Below are positions 28,036 through 39,871 of a stretch of DNA of 64,000 nt, one piece after another (the stretch's first letter is position 1; every line of letters starts with the position of its first letter). The position numbers and the translations under genes were made by a program. Origin of the DNA: Amoebidium appalachense (Eukaryota > Ichthyosporea); assembly GCA_963693365.1 (NCBI GenBank), contig CAVNZM010000015.1:2356001-2420000 (forward strand). Direction: 5' to 3'. Below the pieces are notes generated by a model. It worked only from the letters and a program-made list of their open reading frames with translations. It was not told the origin of the DNA and did not search any database.

Positions 28036-28347
28036 TCATTGCGGATCGGATGATGTGAATGCAAAGTCTGCAACCGTCAACGTCAAGTGACGGCGAGTAC
28101 ATTCGTTAAGAAGTGCAATAGCTGTGTCAAGTTGTTTTAGTGCACTGTATGGTTGAGGAGAAACGGGATGGTCCTGATTATATTGGGGGAGTTCCTCATT
28201 GGAAGAATAGGTCATAACAAAGTCGTTTGGTCGTCTCTTGAAGATTGTGTGTATTGGTTTCGTTGGTGGACGGGTGGGGCCAAGTTCCAACATGTGTTTG
28301 TTGACAAGGGTGAAAATCCACAAGAGAGTCTTTCTTCTGCTCCAATG
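28036..28347 (-). CDS. Orphan open frame, possible exon of an unknown gene
   Basis: About 100 codons are open on the minus strand, with even amino acid use and no low-complexity bias, ending at TGA 28036. It reads through 'LWIFTLVNKHMLELG' and 'DTAIALLNECTRR'. There is no good start codon at its upstream end, so it would be a last exon or a fragment. No family is recognised and neighbouring sequence gives no support. Confidence 0.25.
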   Translation of the reverse strand, partial: HWSRRKTLLWIFTLVNKHMLELGPTRPPTKPIHTIFKRRPNDFVMTYSSNEELPQYNQDHPVSPQPYSALKQLDTAIALLNECTRRHLTLTVADFAFTSSDPQ

Positions 28348-28599
28348 CTAGCTAGCCTATCCTATGTACAGAGTGTGCGAGGTCCCTGTGGGTAACGACA
28401 CACCCAAGGGTGATCTCATACAGTGGGTGGGTCCAGCTGGGTATGATAAGATTGTGCAGTGTAACATGCAAGTTGGAAATAAAGCTGTCTCTCAAATACT
28501 TGAGAACAACGTTTTGAATGACATGTATAATCTGAAATACAGAACAAGAAATGCATTAAATTCTGGTTAGGCTAAAACAGCACGCCTAATTTTCTGCAC

Positions 28600-29770
28600 C
28601 AAAACCTATAAATATACAGTCAATTTGCCTGTCATGATTCCACCTACCCCAGAAATCGGAATTAGGCTCCTGGTAGTATATTGATAGTACCTCCTACGTA
28701 ATGATTTGTTCGCATTCGAACATACTGGCAGTATATACTGAGACTATAACCAATATATGGTGTCCTTAGCTGTGTCCGTATTGGTGACAGTATTATAGAT
28801 GTATTCGTGACATTGCCAATACCACTTGTGCCTTAGATATTCGCAATAGGATAAAAGTTATCTTGCTATATCATGTTTATGTCCTACTAATATGGATGTG
28901 ATATGGGTAGGATATGATCTACATAATGTCAGTATATGTCCACCCTAATACCACGGTATTAGCAATGTACTGCGCATACAAGGACTACACTCCGAACATG
29001 TTTGTTGAACATGTGTTGGCAATACATTCACAATATCGCAACTACATAGGTAAAGTGACCTGTTCTTTCATCCCCAATATTGTACCAATATATTGGCAAT
29101 AAAATACACGCCCCATATTTTCGGTTGCTTTTACCTATTGATAATAGGTGCATAATAGTCTTGATATTGTGACGGATACATTGGCAATACATTTGGACCG
29201 AGTTGAGATCCTATTATAAGCATATCACAACCCTATAACCAATAGCGACGTTATGTTTGTATCGGCCATATGGGACACATGTGTTGGGTATATTGCCAAT
29301 AACCCAAAATGGTCAGGAATAATACATTCATAATATATTGGCAATAGTCTTGCCACGTTGGACAATACCATAATTTGACACAAAATTATCCTACATTTTA
29401 TATATTCATAACTTATTGACAATACTCCGCAAGCAATAGTATAATACCGAATAAATACATTGACAATATCGAAATTGTATTGTTAATAGGCACACGTACA
29501 CGCGTTTTGAGATATTGCCAGTACATTACTCATACGGTATATAGTTACTGGTGGTAGACCCGGCATGGTATGACAATAATATCAAAATATGTCGCCGATA
29601 TTACGTCAATATTACAGTTCTATTACACTTCTATAGCGTCTCTACCACAGAAAATCTCTACTCGCAATACATTGGCAATGGATAATTGATATTACTTCAG
29701 TATTAATCTGGTATTTTTACGATATTGGCAATAGATAATAGCCTCACAATATTGGCAATATACCGCCGGG
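28600..29770. repeat. AT-rich region dense in an ATTGSCAAT motif
   Basis: Many copies of 'tattggcaata' or its complement 'tattgccaata' and near variants occur, for example around 29088, 29286, 29335, 29667 and 29723-29758. The core ATTG-S-CAAT is palindromic about its centre base. The same words occur in introns and spacers of the first 16 kb. Confidence 0.6.
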
Positions 29771-29969
29771 AAGTTTGCTGATGCTGTTTATTCAACAATA
29801 GGTTGTGCTCGTACTCAACTAGTACTTGAAAATGTTTCTTACTACGCGTGTAAACACACGTGTACGGCCGGCGGCGGCTCAGTTGCCAACTTACGGTACT
29901 TGCAAACGGCAAAACGCCGGGCAGTTCAGCTGCAAGCTTCTTGTCTGATTGGCTGCTGGCTCTGGCGAC

Positions 29970-30761
29970 TGTCGTATCCTAACGTGTATGTATTAAGAGA
30001 CGCGGCACTCTTCTAAGTGTACATACACGGAAAGGAACGAACGTGTACTGAAAAACGGTAAAGTTTATTAAGACCAGGCTCCGACGGGCAAACTTAGATC
30101 CGAACGGAATGAGGCTAAGTCACAACTGAGGCCATCAAGGCCGTGCCCTACAAGATCATCATCACCTGGCCCCCCTACGATGCCACATTCCGTACATTCC
30201 GATCTAACTTTATCGTGCACCTGCACGAGCTAAGTCGATCGGCTCACACTAATATATTTATCCAAGTCTCACCCCTCTCCCTTCCCCTAGTGGCACCGCA
30301 GAGTCTAATTCTACATTTCATACTATCCCCTCCCCCCCCCTCCCTCCCCCCTTTTCCTCTACATCGAAATATATAAATACGTTTGGCAGCATACACTATC
30401 AAAACTTGCCAATATGCTTGTAAATTACAAAGGGCTTCTGCCCGAACTTATCACATTCCAAAGTCCTCCTACGATCTATCCTACACACTAATTAGAATTC
30501 TATTGGTTGGCTGCTCCAGCTGACGTGGTCCTGCCCTGCGCCGGCAGAGGCAAGATGCACGCAGCTGTACAGCTATCTTGAGGCCCCGGACTTGATCTTG
30601 ATGATCTGTGGACCCGGGCCACCGTGACCCCCCCCCCTCCCCCCCCCCCCCGATCTCGATCGTAGACTTAGGCTGATCTGCTGAGACGGATTAGTATATG
30701 TCAACTCGCCCCCCGGCCCCCGGAAAAGCTGAGTCCCACCTCAGTCACATTACATCTAACA
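29970..30761 (-). repeat. Probable 3' LTR of the Ty3/gypsy element
   Basis: Read on the minus strand, the block starts TGTTAGATGTAATG after a short purine tract (TTTTTAGGGGG) and ends in ...GATACGACA, giving TG...CA ends about 792 bp apart. A TATA-like 'tatttatatattt' is near 30365-30378, and AATAAA lies about 300 bp downstream of it near 30067, as expected for U3-R-U5. No matching LTR was found upstream of pol, so the boundaries are inferred. Confidence 0.4.
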
Positions 30762-30908
30762 CCCCCTAAAAAGACATAGACTAATCAGTCTCCCCAAAAA
30801 AGAATTAAATTAAATAAATTACGAAGAAAAATAATAAATTAATCTACACCATAAGCTTGATACCTACGGAGACACCTATGATAATAAATTAAATTCCTAC
30901 GACTACGT

Positions 30909-31748
30909 TCACACTCCTCCTCGGTTTCCCCCCCCCCCTCCCCCTCCCCCCGTGTGTCTACGTGTATTTGCATCACTCCCCCCCCCCCCGGCCCCCTCCC
31001 CCACCGACTTCTTCACACCACGATTAAACTGAGGAATAACTCTCTTCGGCCTAGAGGGAGCACTAGGCAACTCCCTCTGCACTAATCTAGCCTCATAAGC
31101 ACGAATAGAAAACGGGCAATCCAAATGAAACTCAGGCAACCACTGATCTTCCTGATAACCTCCATCAAAACGAATTAAATAATAATTTACCTTACCTTCC
31201 TTACCTTCGATAACCTTTTCATCCATAATTTTATCTACTGCAGCCTCCGATACATCCACCGACCCGTCATAGTCGGGGGTGAATGCATCTAACACTCGAC
31301 GGCCCTCCGGCCGTTTTACCCTAAGGGCCCTATCATAATATTCCTTTATATCATCTACATTATAAAATCTAACATCACTCTCATTATCTAACCTCTGCAC
31401 CTTATATTCCGTCGGACCTAACCTAGCCACTATTTTATACGGACCAATGAAAAGAGGCAACCATTTCTTACCATACTTACGAAGACCTTCACCTTCACCT
31501 TTACCTTCCTGCTCCTGCTTATATCTCTTTTTCCTAGTATGATCCCTAATTAAAACTAAAGTACCCTCGGCAAATTCACGTAACGGACGTGTGGACACGT
31601 CTGCACGTGCCTGTGCCTGCTGTGTACGGGCCAGAGCTGCATCACGTGCAGCCCGGGCCCGGGTTAGTAGCTGCTCCCGGAACTCAGTCCAGTGGGGATA
31701 AGTTAGTCGGTCAGTCCCCCCCATCGGCAAAAGTGCCGTATCTAACAA
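30909..31748 (-). pseudogene. Ty3/gypsy pol, integrase C-terminus and chromodomain-like end
   Basis: This frame continues the integrase after an in-frame TAG at 31761-31763. It includes 'EGTLVLIRDHTRKKR' and 'FIGPYKIVARLGPTEYKVQ', the GPY/F-type integrase C-terminal region. Then comes 'KVNYYLIRFDGGYQEDQWLP', which resembles a chromodomain core. Chromodomains in this position are known to steer chromovirus integration toward particular chromatin. The end of the frame is Gly-rich and runs into G-rich DNA. Only the stop separates it from the upstream part. Confidence 0.75.
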
Positions 31749-31760
31749 ACTAATAGCCTC

Positions 31761-32474
31761 CTACCCATAGACCAAATAAAGCGGAGAAAAACCAGTCACA
31801 GCATGAGGGGTAGAATTATATGAATGAGCAATAAACCTAGACATATGATCCCAATCATTAGCCTCCACATCCACCATTTTTCCAAAGGACTTCTGAAACA
31901 CTGCATGCACACGTTCAGAGATGGCATTTGCTTGAGGGTGATATGCAGACGTAGTGATATGAGCTACCCTTAAAATTTTACAAACCTCCGACACCAACTG
32001 ATATAAAAACACACGACTCCTATCCGTTAACAAAACACGAGGACAACCAAACCTAAGACAAATTTCATCCACAAAAATACGAGCAAACAAAACGGCATTA
32101 GCAGTGGGGAGAGGAAAAACTTCAACCCAACGAGTGGCCACATCGGTGACGGTAACAAGAACAGTGTTACCCTCAACCGTAGAATTAAAAGGACCAACCA
32201 CATCCACTGCTACCCTTTCAAACATACGAACATTAAAATCCCTACTAAACGACGGGCGGGAACGAGAGTGGGGACTCTCATTCCTTTCCTGACAATGCAT
32301 GCATGACAACACATAATCCCTCACCTCCCGACTCATCCCCGGCCAAAAATACAAACGATTAACACGAAGCAACGTCCTATTTACACCTAAATGACCAGCC
32401 ATGGATCGGATGCTCATGCACCATATGCAAAACCTCAGGCACAAGTGCCGTCGGGACCCAAACTCGGTGTCCAT
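31761..32474 (-). pseudogene. Ty3/gypsy pol, integrase core
   Basis: The frame has the Cys half of the H2C2 zinc site ('CMHCQERN') after 'GHLGVNRTLLRV', then the catalytic core: Asp in 'VAVDVVGPF', Asp in 'LLTDRSRVF', and Glu in 'HPQANAISERVHAVF'. The second motif has Ser where Gly is usual, and the third has Ala for Gly. It ends at TAG 31761 just after 'YLVYG'. Integrase inserts the cDNA into host DNA; this copy is broken by the stop and by a one-base shift near 32400. Confidence 0.85.
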
Positions 32475-32955
32475 CTGGCCCAGAACAATGATAAACTAAA
32501 TCCTGCTCTACCTGACATAGTTTTGCTAACTTAGCTACCTTAATCATCTGCCTTTTATTTTTAAATTTAATCGAATCAACCGGCCCCTTTAAATAATGCT
32601 TAACCAGACCAATCAACACATCTTTTTCCTGAGCTAAGATCAAAGCCGTAGGTGCTAAGGCAGGGGCCGAGCCATGAGACTCGGTCCCGACCTCAGACAC
32701 TGACAAATACCTCCCCCCCCCTCCCCTACACTTATAAGCAAGCAACCCCGGAGCCCAAGAAGACACATCAACAGACACAGCATCTATTCCTTTCTGCTCA
32801 CTCTCCCCCCCCTTCCCCCCTCCCCCCCCGTCTCTCACTAGCCCCCCCCTCCCCCTCCTTCTCTTCTTCAAACAAAATATAAGCAGCACGAGAGAGAGCA
32901 TCACAATCAACCATTGTTTCACCCTTGGCATAAAACAATTTATAGGAGAACTCAC
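32377..32955 (-). pseudogene. Ty3/gypsy pol, RNase H to integrase linker with zinc-site histidines
   Basis: Reading 'ILAQEKDVLIGLVKHYLKG' and 'VEQDLVYHCSGPDGHRVWVP' up to 'HMVHEHPIHG', this is the linker and the His half of the integrase H2C2 finger. Its reading frame passes to the integrase-core frame by a one-base shift around 32400. The first part overlaps the end of the RNase H frame and includes a G-rich low-complexity stretch. Confidence 0.75.
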
Positions 32956-33286
32956 CGAGAGCCGCGGCCCACTTCTGCATCCTCTCGTTGACCAGACGAG
33001 TGGTGCCGGCCATGGCTAGGCAGGGCTTGTGGTCGGTGTAGACCTCGAACGTCCTGCCTGCGAGTATATACCTCCATGCCTGTGAGACTGCCCAAAAGAT
33101 AGCATGGGACTCTCTCTCCGGATTGCTATATCTACGTTCACTTTTACTAAATGAACGACTAGCATAAGCAATCACTCTATCCTGCCCCTCCTGCACTTGA
33201 TATAACACGGCCCCCTCAGCAAACTTACTTGCATCACACCGAACTTTAAACATCCCCCCCCTCGGCCGAAAAATCAGGATGAACAA
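32798..33286 (-). pseudogene. Ty3/gypsy pol, RNase H domain
   Basis: It matches the RT-connected RNase H of LTR elements: 'FKVRCDASKFAEGAVLYQ' with the first Asp, 'YSNPERESHAIFWAV' with Glu, 'FEVYTDHKPCLAM' with Asp, and 'VDCDALSRA' near the end. The domain degrades the RNA template during cDNA synthesis. The join to the upstream RT frame needs one G fewer in the run at 33254-33261. The tail is G-rich low complexity. Confidence 0.85.
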
Positions 33287-33857
33287 GCATACTCGAAGAC
33301 TGCAAAGCTAACTTAAGCTTTTCGAAAGCAGAAACAGCATCAACACACCAATCTATTCTATTCTTCTTCTCCCCCCCTGTCTGACTAGTTAACGGCAAAG
33401 CAAGCATACTATAATCCTTCATATAACGACGAAGATAATTAGTTAAACCTAAAAATTGCCTTAGTTGAGTGACAGTCTGAGGACGGGGCCACTCAACTAT
33501 GGCCCGGATTTTCTCCGGATCAGGGGAAAGACCATTACTAGACACGATATGACCTAAAAACTTAACCTCCGGCACCGTGACACCAATCACAGTCTTGCTA
33601 CCGCTAATACGAAGACCAGACTCGCCCAAAGCTAAAAATACTTTTTCACAATTATTAACTAACTCCTCAAACGACCTACCTTTAATTAAAACATCATCCA
33701 AATAAGGGTGGCATACATCCAAATGAGGGCGGAGAATTTTATACATTACCCGGCACAACATAGCTGGAGAGGAGAGCAAACCCATCGGCACCACCTTGTA
33801 CTGGAACAGCTGGTCACCCAGTGCAAAGGCAGTCTTCTCCTTGCTGCTCTCCTCCAA
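33246..33857 (-). pseudogene. Ty3/gypsy pol, reverse transcriptase palm and thumb
   Basis: It contains 'FQYKVVPMGLLSSPAML', 'HPYLDDVLIKG' with the catalytic Y-x-D-D box, and 'VKFLGHIVSSNGLSPDPEKI', followed by 'LRQFLGLTNYLRRYM'. These are the usual late RT motifs of Ty3/gypsy elements. The frame joins the N-terminal RT part with one T fewer in the run at 33869-33874. Confidence 0.88.
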
Positions 33858-34611
33858 CCTTATCTGCCAAAAAAGCTGCTTTTAAATCAAGTTTAGCAAA
33901 GTGAGTATAGCCGTGCAGCTGTGAAAGCTGCTCGTCCATGTTAGGGAGAGGCCATTGGTCTGCCTTAGTGACCCGATTCAGAGCCCTGTCATCGTTCACT
34001 AGACGCCAAGACCCGTCGGGCTTCTTAACCAATAGCACCGGACTTCTCCACGGACTCGAACTATGCTCCACATGACCCTTTTTTAACATATCACTCACTA
34101 TAATTAGCGCATCTGACAATTTATACTGCTCCATTCTATAGCTAGGCATAACTACCGGCCTATTATCACCTGTGTCGATCTGCATTTCAAACCCTTTAAC
34201 AAAGCCTACTTCGTTATCATCGGCCAGAAATGCAAACCGAGTCCTATCAAATAACTTAGCTAATAACTTTTTCTGCTCCACCGTCCAATCCCCCTCCTTC
34301 ATACCAAACGGCAATACTAACTCCGGGTTACCCCCATCACAAGTGGATGTATCCTTATTCACCGGAGTGCCACTTAACATTTCACCTCCTGTATTACATC
34401 GGTGCTGCACGGGGTGAGTTTGAGGTACCTCCGGATATAGGCGGTCACCCTTAGCACCCCCTCCCCCCGGCACACCAATGCCCCCGGGCAATTCCTGATG
34501 AGTTAGTGCATGTATGTGGGGGGCCAGGTCTGTGGCCACCCTGCCCCCCACGGTGTTGGTTAACCCGTCAGATCCACGGGTTAGACCAACACCCTCCCCC
34601 CCTGCCTGCAC
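33814..34611 (-). pseudogene. Ty3/gypsy pol, reverse transcriptase N-terminal part
   Basis: It ends with 'SPWRSPVLLVKKPDGSWRLV' and 'FAKLDLKAAF', the fingers and first catalytic Asp of RT, preceded by 'YRMEQYKLSDALIIVSDML'. Upstream of about residue 80 the sequence is Gly/Pro-rich and shows no protease (DTG/DSG) or gag, so the element is truncated at its 5' side. Confidence 0.8.
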
Positions 34612-35280
34612 ATTCTCACACCCGGGGTGACCCTCCTTCCTCTTGGGGGTCGGGGGTATAGAGGTTGTTTATTGGATATACATTGGATATACATATACAT
34701 ACTCCCGTGGACATCCATTGGACTATCTTTAGTTATGATATATTAGATATCCCAATATCATTCAAGGATGTAACATGTATCCTCTAAATCCCATTCCGAT
34801 ATAGTTCCTAATATATCTATTAGAGCATATATTTCTCATAACGGGATATCTTACGAACAATCAAAGGAGGATGTAGGTAGCATACACAACATATTACCTG
34901 GATGGAAGATATATGCTATTGGTATCATTTGCTTATTACTCAGTGCATATCCAAAGGATATATGCAGCCTAATCCAGGAAGTATACCAAACACATAATTT
35001 GGATATCATGAAATAATACACAAATCGACATTAACACGTACACTGGATATCGCGTAAATGCTATCGGGATTATAATGGGATTGTAAAGGCTGGGATAATA
35101 TATTGAATCGAAATACTAACAGTATGAACTTTGGATTATGTCGATATATAAGACAGATGATATCTTCATTATATCTACTATGCCACAAGAATACAAGATA
35201 TACATTATATGATATATACATTATTTGTCGATTGCTATTATAATGCTACGTAGATAATATAAGGATGACATCCCTTGTCG
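34612..35280. other. AT-rich sequence upstream of the gypsy fragment
   Basis: Rich in 'ggatatac' and 'gatat' words, with no open frame that looks coding. It does not resemble the LTR candidate at 29970-30761, so a 5' LTR is not visible here. Confidence 0.4.
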
Positions 35281-35354
35281 GCCCCCCCCGTTCTTCCCCG
35301 TCCCTCCCTCCCTTCCTTAGTCATTCTTGTTCGACATACAGAAGACGACAGTAT

Positions 35355-35570
35355 TTTTACTACAAGTCTCGCTCCACAGGAGCAGAGACTTCCATTATCC
35401 TATAAGTCTCGCTGTGGCACAGGAGCAGAGACCGAGTTAACTTCTAAGTCTGGCTCCGCAGGAGCCGTGACAAACAGGCACAACTATCAAAATTTTCTAA
35501 GTCTCGCTCCTCTTGAGACAAGACACCAATTCCCTAAGTCTCCCTCCACATGAGAAGAGACTGCACTACT
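35355..35570 (+). repeat. Five imperfect units with a GTCTCGCTCC/GGAGCGAGAC-like palindrome
   Basis: 'aagtctcgctcc' or close variants occur near 35362, 35402, 35442, 35499 and 35536. In the first three and the last, a partner such as 'ggagcagagac' follows within a few bases, giving short hairpins about 40-55 bp apart with unrelated spacers. The spacing and variable arms do not fit CRISPR. Confidence 0.65.
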
Positions 35571-35934
35571 CTAACAAGCATTCAAACTAACATACCACCC
35601 CAGGTGGCATCCATTCTCTACTATCTGCTTTATCTCGCATCTCGTAACAACACTACTCTTATGCAAACAAAAAATACCAAAAAGAATTATGACAAAAAAA
35701 GAAAACAAAACTACCACACAAGCACAACAGGCTGGGCTGGGGCCGCATTTTAAGGCGGCGTCTCCTTCTCACTGATCTGCTGGCCGGGAGGGGTTGCAGT
35801 GGGGGTCGAAGGTTGCTGAGCAGGTGGGGCCCCGTCGTCGGCAGGGGGGGGGTGGGGGTGGAAGACCGGGGGGGGAGTCTTTCTTCTTCTCCTGGTGGTT
35901 CGCCAACTCCTGGAGATTGGCAATGCATGTTAGT

Positions 35935-36836
35935 TGTGCATAAAGCAAAGCGTATTCCCCTCCACCCAAAAAGGCTAACCATCTAATCTATACTCAATCA
36001 ACCAAACTCCTACAACATGTGTAAGTAGATGTGATAAAAAATGCTGTGAGTCCTCTCAGTCCCATGATAACAACAAAGCTCTTCATTGTGTCTGGTCGTG
36101 AGCAACACAGAAACGAAACACGGAAACAACAGCAGCCATAGGACAAAGAGCCGGTACCCACCTATGGATGCTAAACATCACAGATCAAAGTACCAGTCAT
36201 CGTGCTGTAAGAGCAACACAGAAACGAAAAACGGAAACAACAGCAGCCATAGGACAAAGAGCCGGTACCTGGCACCTCTAGAGTGGCAAAAAAAGAGTCG
36301 ACAGAACCAACCTCAAACATAATAAGGACGGAAACCCGGACCAGAACTTATGAAGTCTAGAGAAACAGAAAATAGCTTGAACGACTGGTGGAGGGGATGA
36401 TAGCTATAGTGCTAACAGCAAAAGTAGTGCCCACAGTCGCTGGTTCATGAACGTGAAAAGGCAACATGCATCTGCAGCCAGCAGACACACGCACACGCAC
36501 GCACACACACACACATACACACACACGCACACAAACACAGACACAGACACAGATATAATCACAGGCACGGACACAGACCAGACAGACAAACGCCATATGC
36601 ACAAAAGCAGGCAACACAAAACCAACCTTCAAACGGCCTTTCAACCGTTAGGCGAAGAAGCTGCAGCATGCAGCATGGTCGAAACCATTCACCACGGTGG
36701 CTGCGCGACCTGCGGAGGGGACCTGTGACCAGGCGACCTGCGGGAAGGGAACTGCGACCAGGCGACCTGCGGGAAGGGACCTGCGATCAGGCGACCTGCG
36801 GAAAAGGACCTGCGGACCTGCGGGAAGGGGGAAGAG
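35935..36836 (+). repeat. ~900-bp segment shared with 49830-50731
   Basis: From 'tgtgcataaagcaaagcg' onward the sequence is nearly identical to that inside the gag of copy C. It includes two copies of an 'aacagcagccataggacaaa' unit near 36130 and 36240, a CA-rich run at 36487-36551, and a 'gcgacctgcggg' minisatellite at 36708-36832. The left flanks of the two copies differ. It is not part of the intact gag in copy B. Confidence 0.9.
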
Positions 36837-37750
36837 AAATGCAGCAACCGTCAACAGTGTGGTTTCAGCCCTCAAGGCGCGCTTGGTGGCTTTTGATGAC
36901 CCTAAGATGGTCGGTTGGAAAGTCACCGACCAGCTGCACTTGCTCTGTCGCACTCCTCGCAGAGGCCGTGCCTCGCCCCCACCTGGGTCGCCCTCTCCCC
37001 AGCGGCGTTCTGACGGTGTAGACGTCCAAGAGCAGCTGCAGGCGCTTTCTGCCCAAGTGCAAGCCCTCTCTGTTGCCCAGTCTGGTCGCCCCAAGAAGCC
37101 CTCTGCCGGCGGCCTGCTGAGCACGCTGTCTGCGCGGGCAAAGGGCAAGGAGCCTGTCTATGTGGCAGTGAAGACACCCCATCGTCGAGTGAGGATTCTT
37201 CTTCCAGCAGCAGTGGCTACGGTCGTTCCTCTCGCAGCCGTCGTTCCTCTGGCCGTTCCAAACCCAACCCCAGCCGTTATCTGCTCTCCAGCGGCGACAA
37301 AGTCAACCTGCACGTCAAGGAACGTCTGGCTCCTTCCTACCTCAAGAGCACCTTGGCTGACCAGGCCTCGGTCACTGCGGCTGTCCACGCGGCGGATTGG
37401 GTCAGCTACCCCAACAAACGGGAGGCTCTGACGCTTGCCCGTATGCTGGATCTGCTGCTGGCTGCCGACCCTAAGGCCCGCAAGGAGTCGCCTGCTGTGG
37501 AAGTAGGTGTGCGCCGCGCCGTCTGCTGGCTGTCCAGACTGCTGATCAGTCCAACGGGGACTGGGCTGTTGCAGAGCAGTTTGAGGAGCTCCCTGCGCGC
37601 AGCCTGCCCCTGCCCCCTGCCTTGGCCACCCGAGCTGTTCATCAAGCCAAGACCCTCGCCGAAGTCACCCGGGCTCGGCGCGGTCCCGGCAGCGGCCCAT
37701 CCGGCGCCGGTCCATCCACCCCTCCGGGGGCCGGTGGCCACAGGGCCTAA
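36697..37750 (+). pseudogene. DIRS-like copy A, chimeric broken gag
   Basis: From about 36838 it follows the gag of copy B ('TVNSVVSALKAR' onward), but the N-terminal part is replaced by the shared ~900-bp segment. A deletion near 37161 removes the codons for 'AYDTG' and shifts the frame, and a further insertion lies near 37517. It ends at TAA 37750, as in copy B. It probably makes no functional product. Confidence 0.8.
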
Positions 37751-37827
37751 ACGGCCCTTTGGGTGTTCGCCACGTGGTTCTGTATATTATTTTCTTGTGG
37801 TTTCCTGCCACGTGCCCTTGATTAAAT

Positions 37828-39871
37828 ATGCCCCCTTATTTTTCTAAGGGTTCCACAGCTATGCCACGTCATGTCTTTGCCGCCTCTGATTTGTTTCCTG
37901 TTCCGGCCGCCATTCCTGTGCCGGACCGTTCTGGACAAGACAGTCTACGGAGTCAACGCCATCGGCAACGTCTGTCTCACCGCCTGAAGGGGGTTCTAAC
38001 CGTTGTCTTGGTGCCCTGAACGAGCTGTGGGCAGCCGGCCCTTGCCCATTCCTGACCCGGTTGGTGAACAGTCACCACCATGCCCTGTGGACCTTGTCCT
38101 TACGGCCAGCTACGATGCTATACGCGCGGGTGTCTTCGACGCTCAGCCTGCGAGTAGTGTCTTGGCTGCGTTCCCCGCGGCCTACCCTGTATTGACAGGA
38201 TGGCTACCTCTCACGGCGGCAAATGCCGCTTTGCCACCCCCTGGGGTTGGAGCCACAGTGGACGTGTTGCAATTTTTGTCTCCTACACTGCAGCCGTTTT
38301 TGGCCAACCGCGACGGGCCTTCTCAAGCCTGTTCCGCCGACGCCTGCAGAGCTGCGCCACATCCGACCGGCGCATCACGTTCCCAGTGGGGAATACGGTC
38401 CCCTGCTTCTTCGGCTTCAAGACTGCGGCATGGTGCACTATTTCGAGGTGGAGGAAAAACCACTGGCCATCAATGGGCTGTTTGGGGTCCCCAAAGACAC
38501 CAGAGCCCGCATCATTTTTGACGGCCGCCGTGGCAACCTGTTCTTTGTCCGTGATCATCCTGCCCTCAAGGAGCACCTGCCCAACCCTGCCGATTTTGCC
38601 GATCTGTTGGTGGGACCTGAGGATTGCCTCTAATTTGGCAAGTCGGACATGGACAACCAGTTCCATCGTCTTCTTGCCCCCGAGTGGCTGTGGCGGTACT
38701 TCGGATTGCCGCCTCTGTCTACGAAGGCTGTTGGCATTTCTGGGCCCGACCGGCTTGTGTACCCGGCCCTCAAGACCGTGCCCATGGGCTGGGTGCATTC
38801 TGTGCTTGTGGCTCAAGACGTCTGGGCAGTTGGCTGACCGAGCCGGCATGCCCCGCATTGAGCGCCGCTGTGCGATAGTGCCGCGGCCTGTGGAGGCCAC
38901 GCAGCATGCCCTGTATGTGGACGACTGTGGCTGGTTCGGCACAGAGGCCACCGCCATCAATCTTCAGTGTGAATCGTATCATGGCGTCACCGGCCCGGCT
39001 GCTCTTCCCTCCAAAGTCAGGAAGGATGTGGCTGCTGGTTCGTCGTCCTCTATGGTGCTGCTAGGCCTTGAAATGCATTGCTCTGGGATTTTGCGCCCGT
39101 CTGGTGCTTCCTTGTGCCGTCTGATGGTGAAACCCAGGCCGTGTTGCGTCGTGGTGTCGTCACGCAGCTTCATTTGCAGCAGTTGCTTGGTGGTTGGGTG
39201 TGGGCGGCACTGCTGCAGCGGTCGCTTTTGTCGGTTCTGAGTGCCTCTACAGTTTTGTGAAGCAGCTGGGGGGTCGGGAACAGCCCAGCCCCTTCCACCG
39301 CCCGTGGTGTGGGAGCTTCAGGCGATGTGTGCTTTGGCCCCGTTGATGCATTGTGCGTTCTGGGTTTGCTAGCACCATGTTCTGCACTGATGCTTCCTTG
39401 TTGGGTGGTGCAGTGGTGTCCCGGGTGCTTCCAGCAGCGCTTCTCCGCCAAGTGCTGCCTCACTGCAACCGGCGTGGCCACTACAGCCAGCTGTCTGGTC
39501 CCGTGCACGAGCCAAGCCCGTCCGCCCCCCCGGCACCTATTCTGGCAGCTGTTGGTGGCCGGTGGACCATCAACATCAGTCATCGTTGGCGCTACTCCGA
39601 CCACATCAACATTCTGGAGGGAGAAGCCTTGCTTCTGGGGCTTCGTCGATTTGGTCGGTCTACGGCTGCCCGGGGCTCCCGCTACCTTTGGGGCCTTGAT
39701 CCGACGGCGCTGCTTGGGGCTGTTGCTAAGGGTTGTTCAGCATCCTGACGCCTGAACCGTGTATGCCGCCAGGTGGCTTCCTACACGCTTGCCCTTGACA
39801 TTCATTTGTATTGTGTGTGGCTGCCGTCAGCCCACAATCCTGCAGATGGTCCCTCGCGGTTTTCTGGCTGA
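37828..39871 (+). pseudogene. DIRS-like copy A, broken RT-RNase H
   Basis: Collinear with pol of copy B from ATG to the final 'NPADGPSRF' block, but with many shifts and stops: a 7-base loss near 37990, a lost base group near 38305, TAA in place of TAT near 38632, and loss of the 'VHG' codons near 38820. The 'YVDDCGW' box is still readable at about 38918. The 7-base loss is shared with copy D. Confidence 0.85.
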
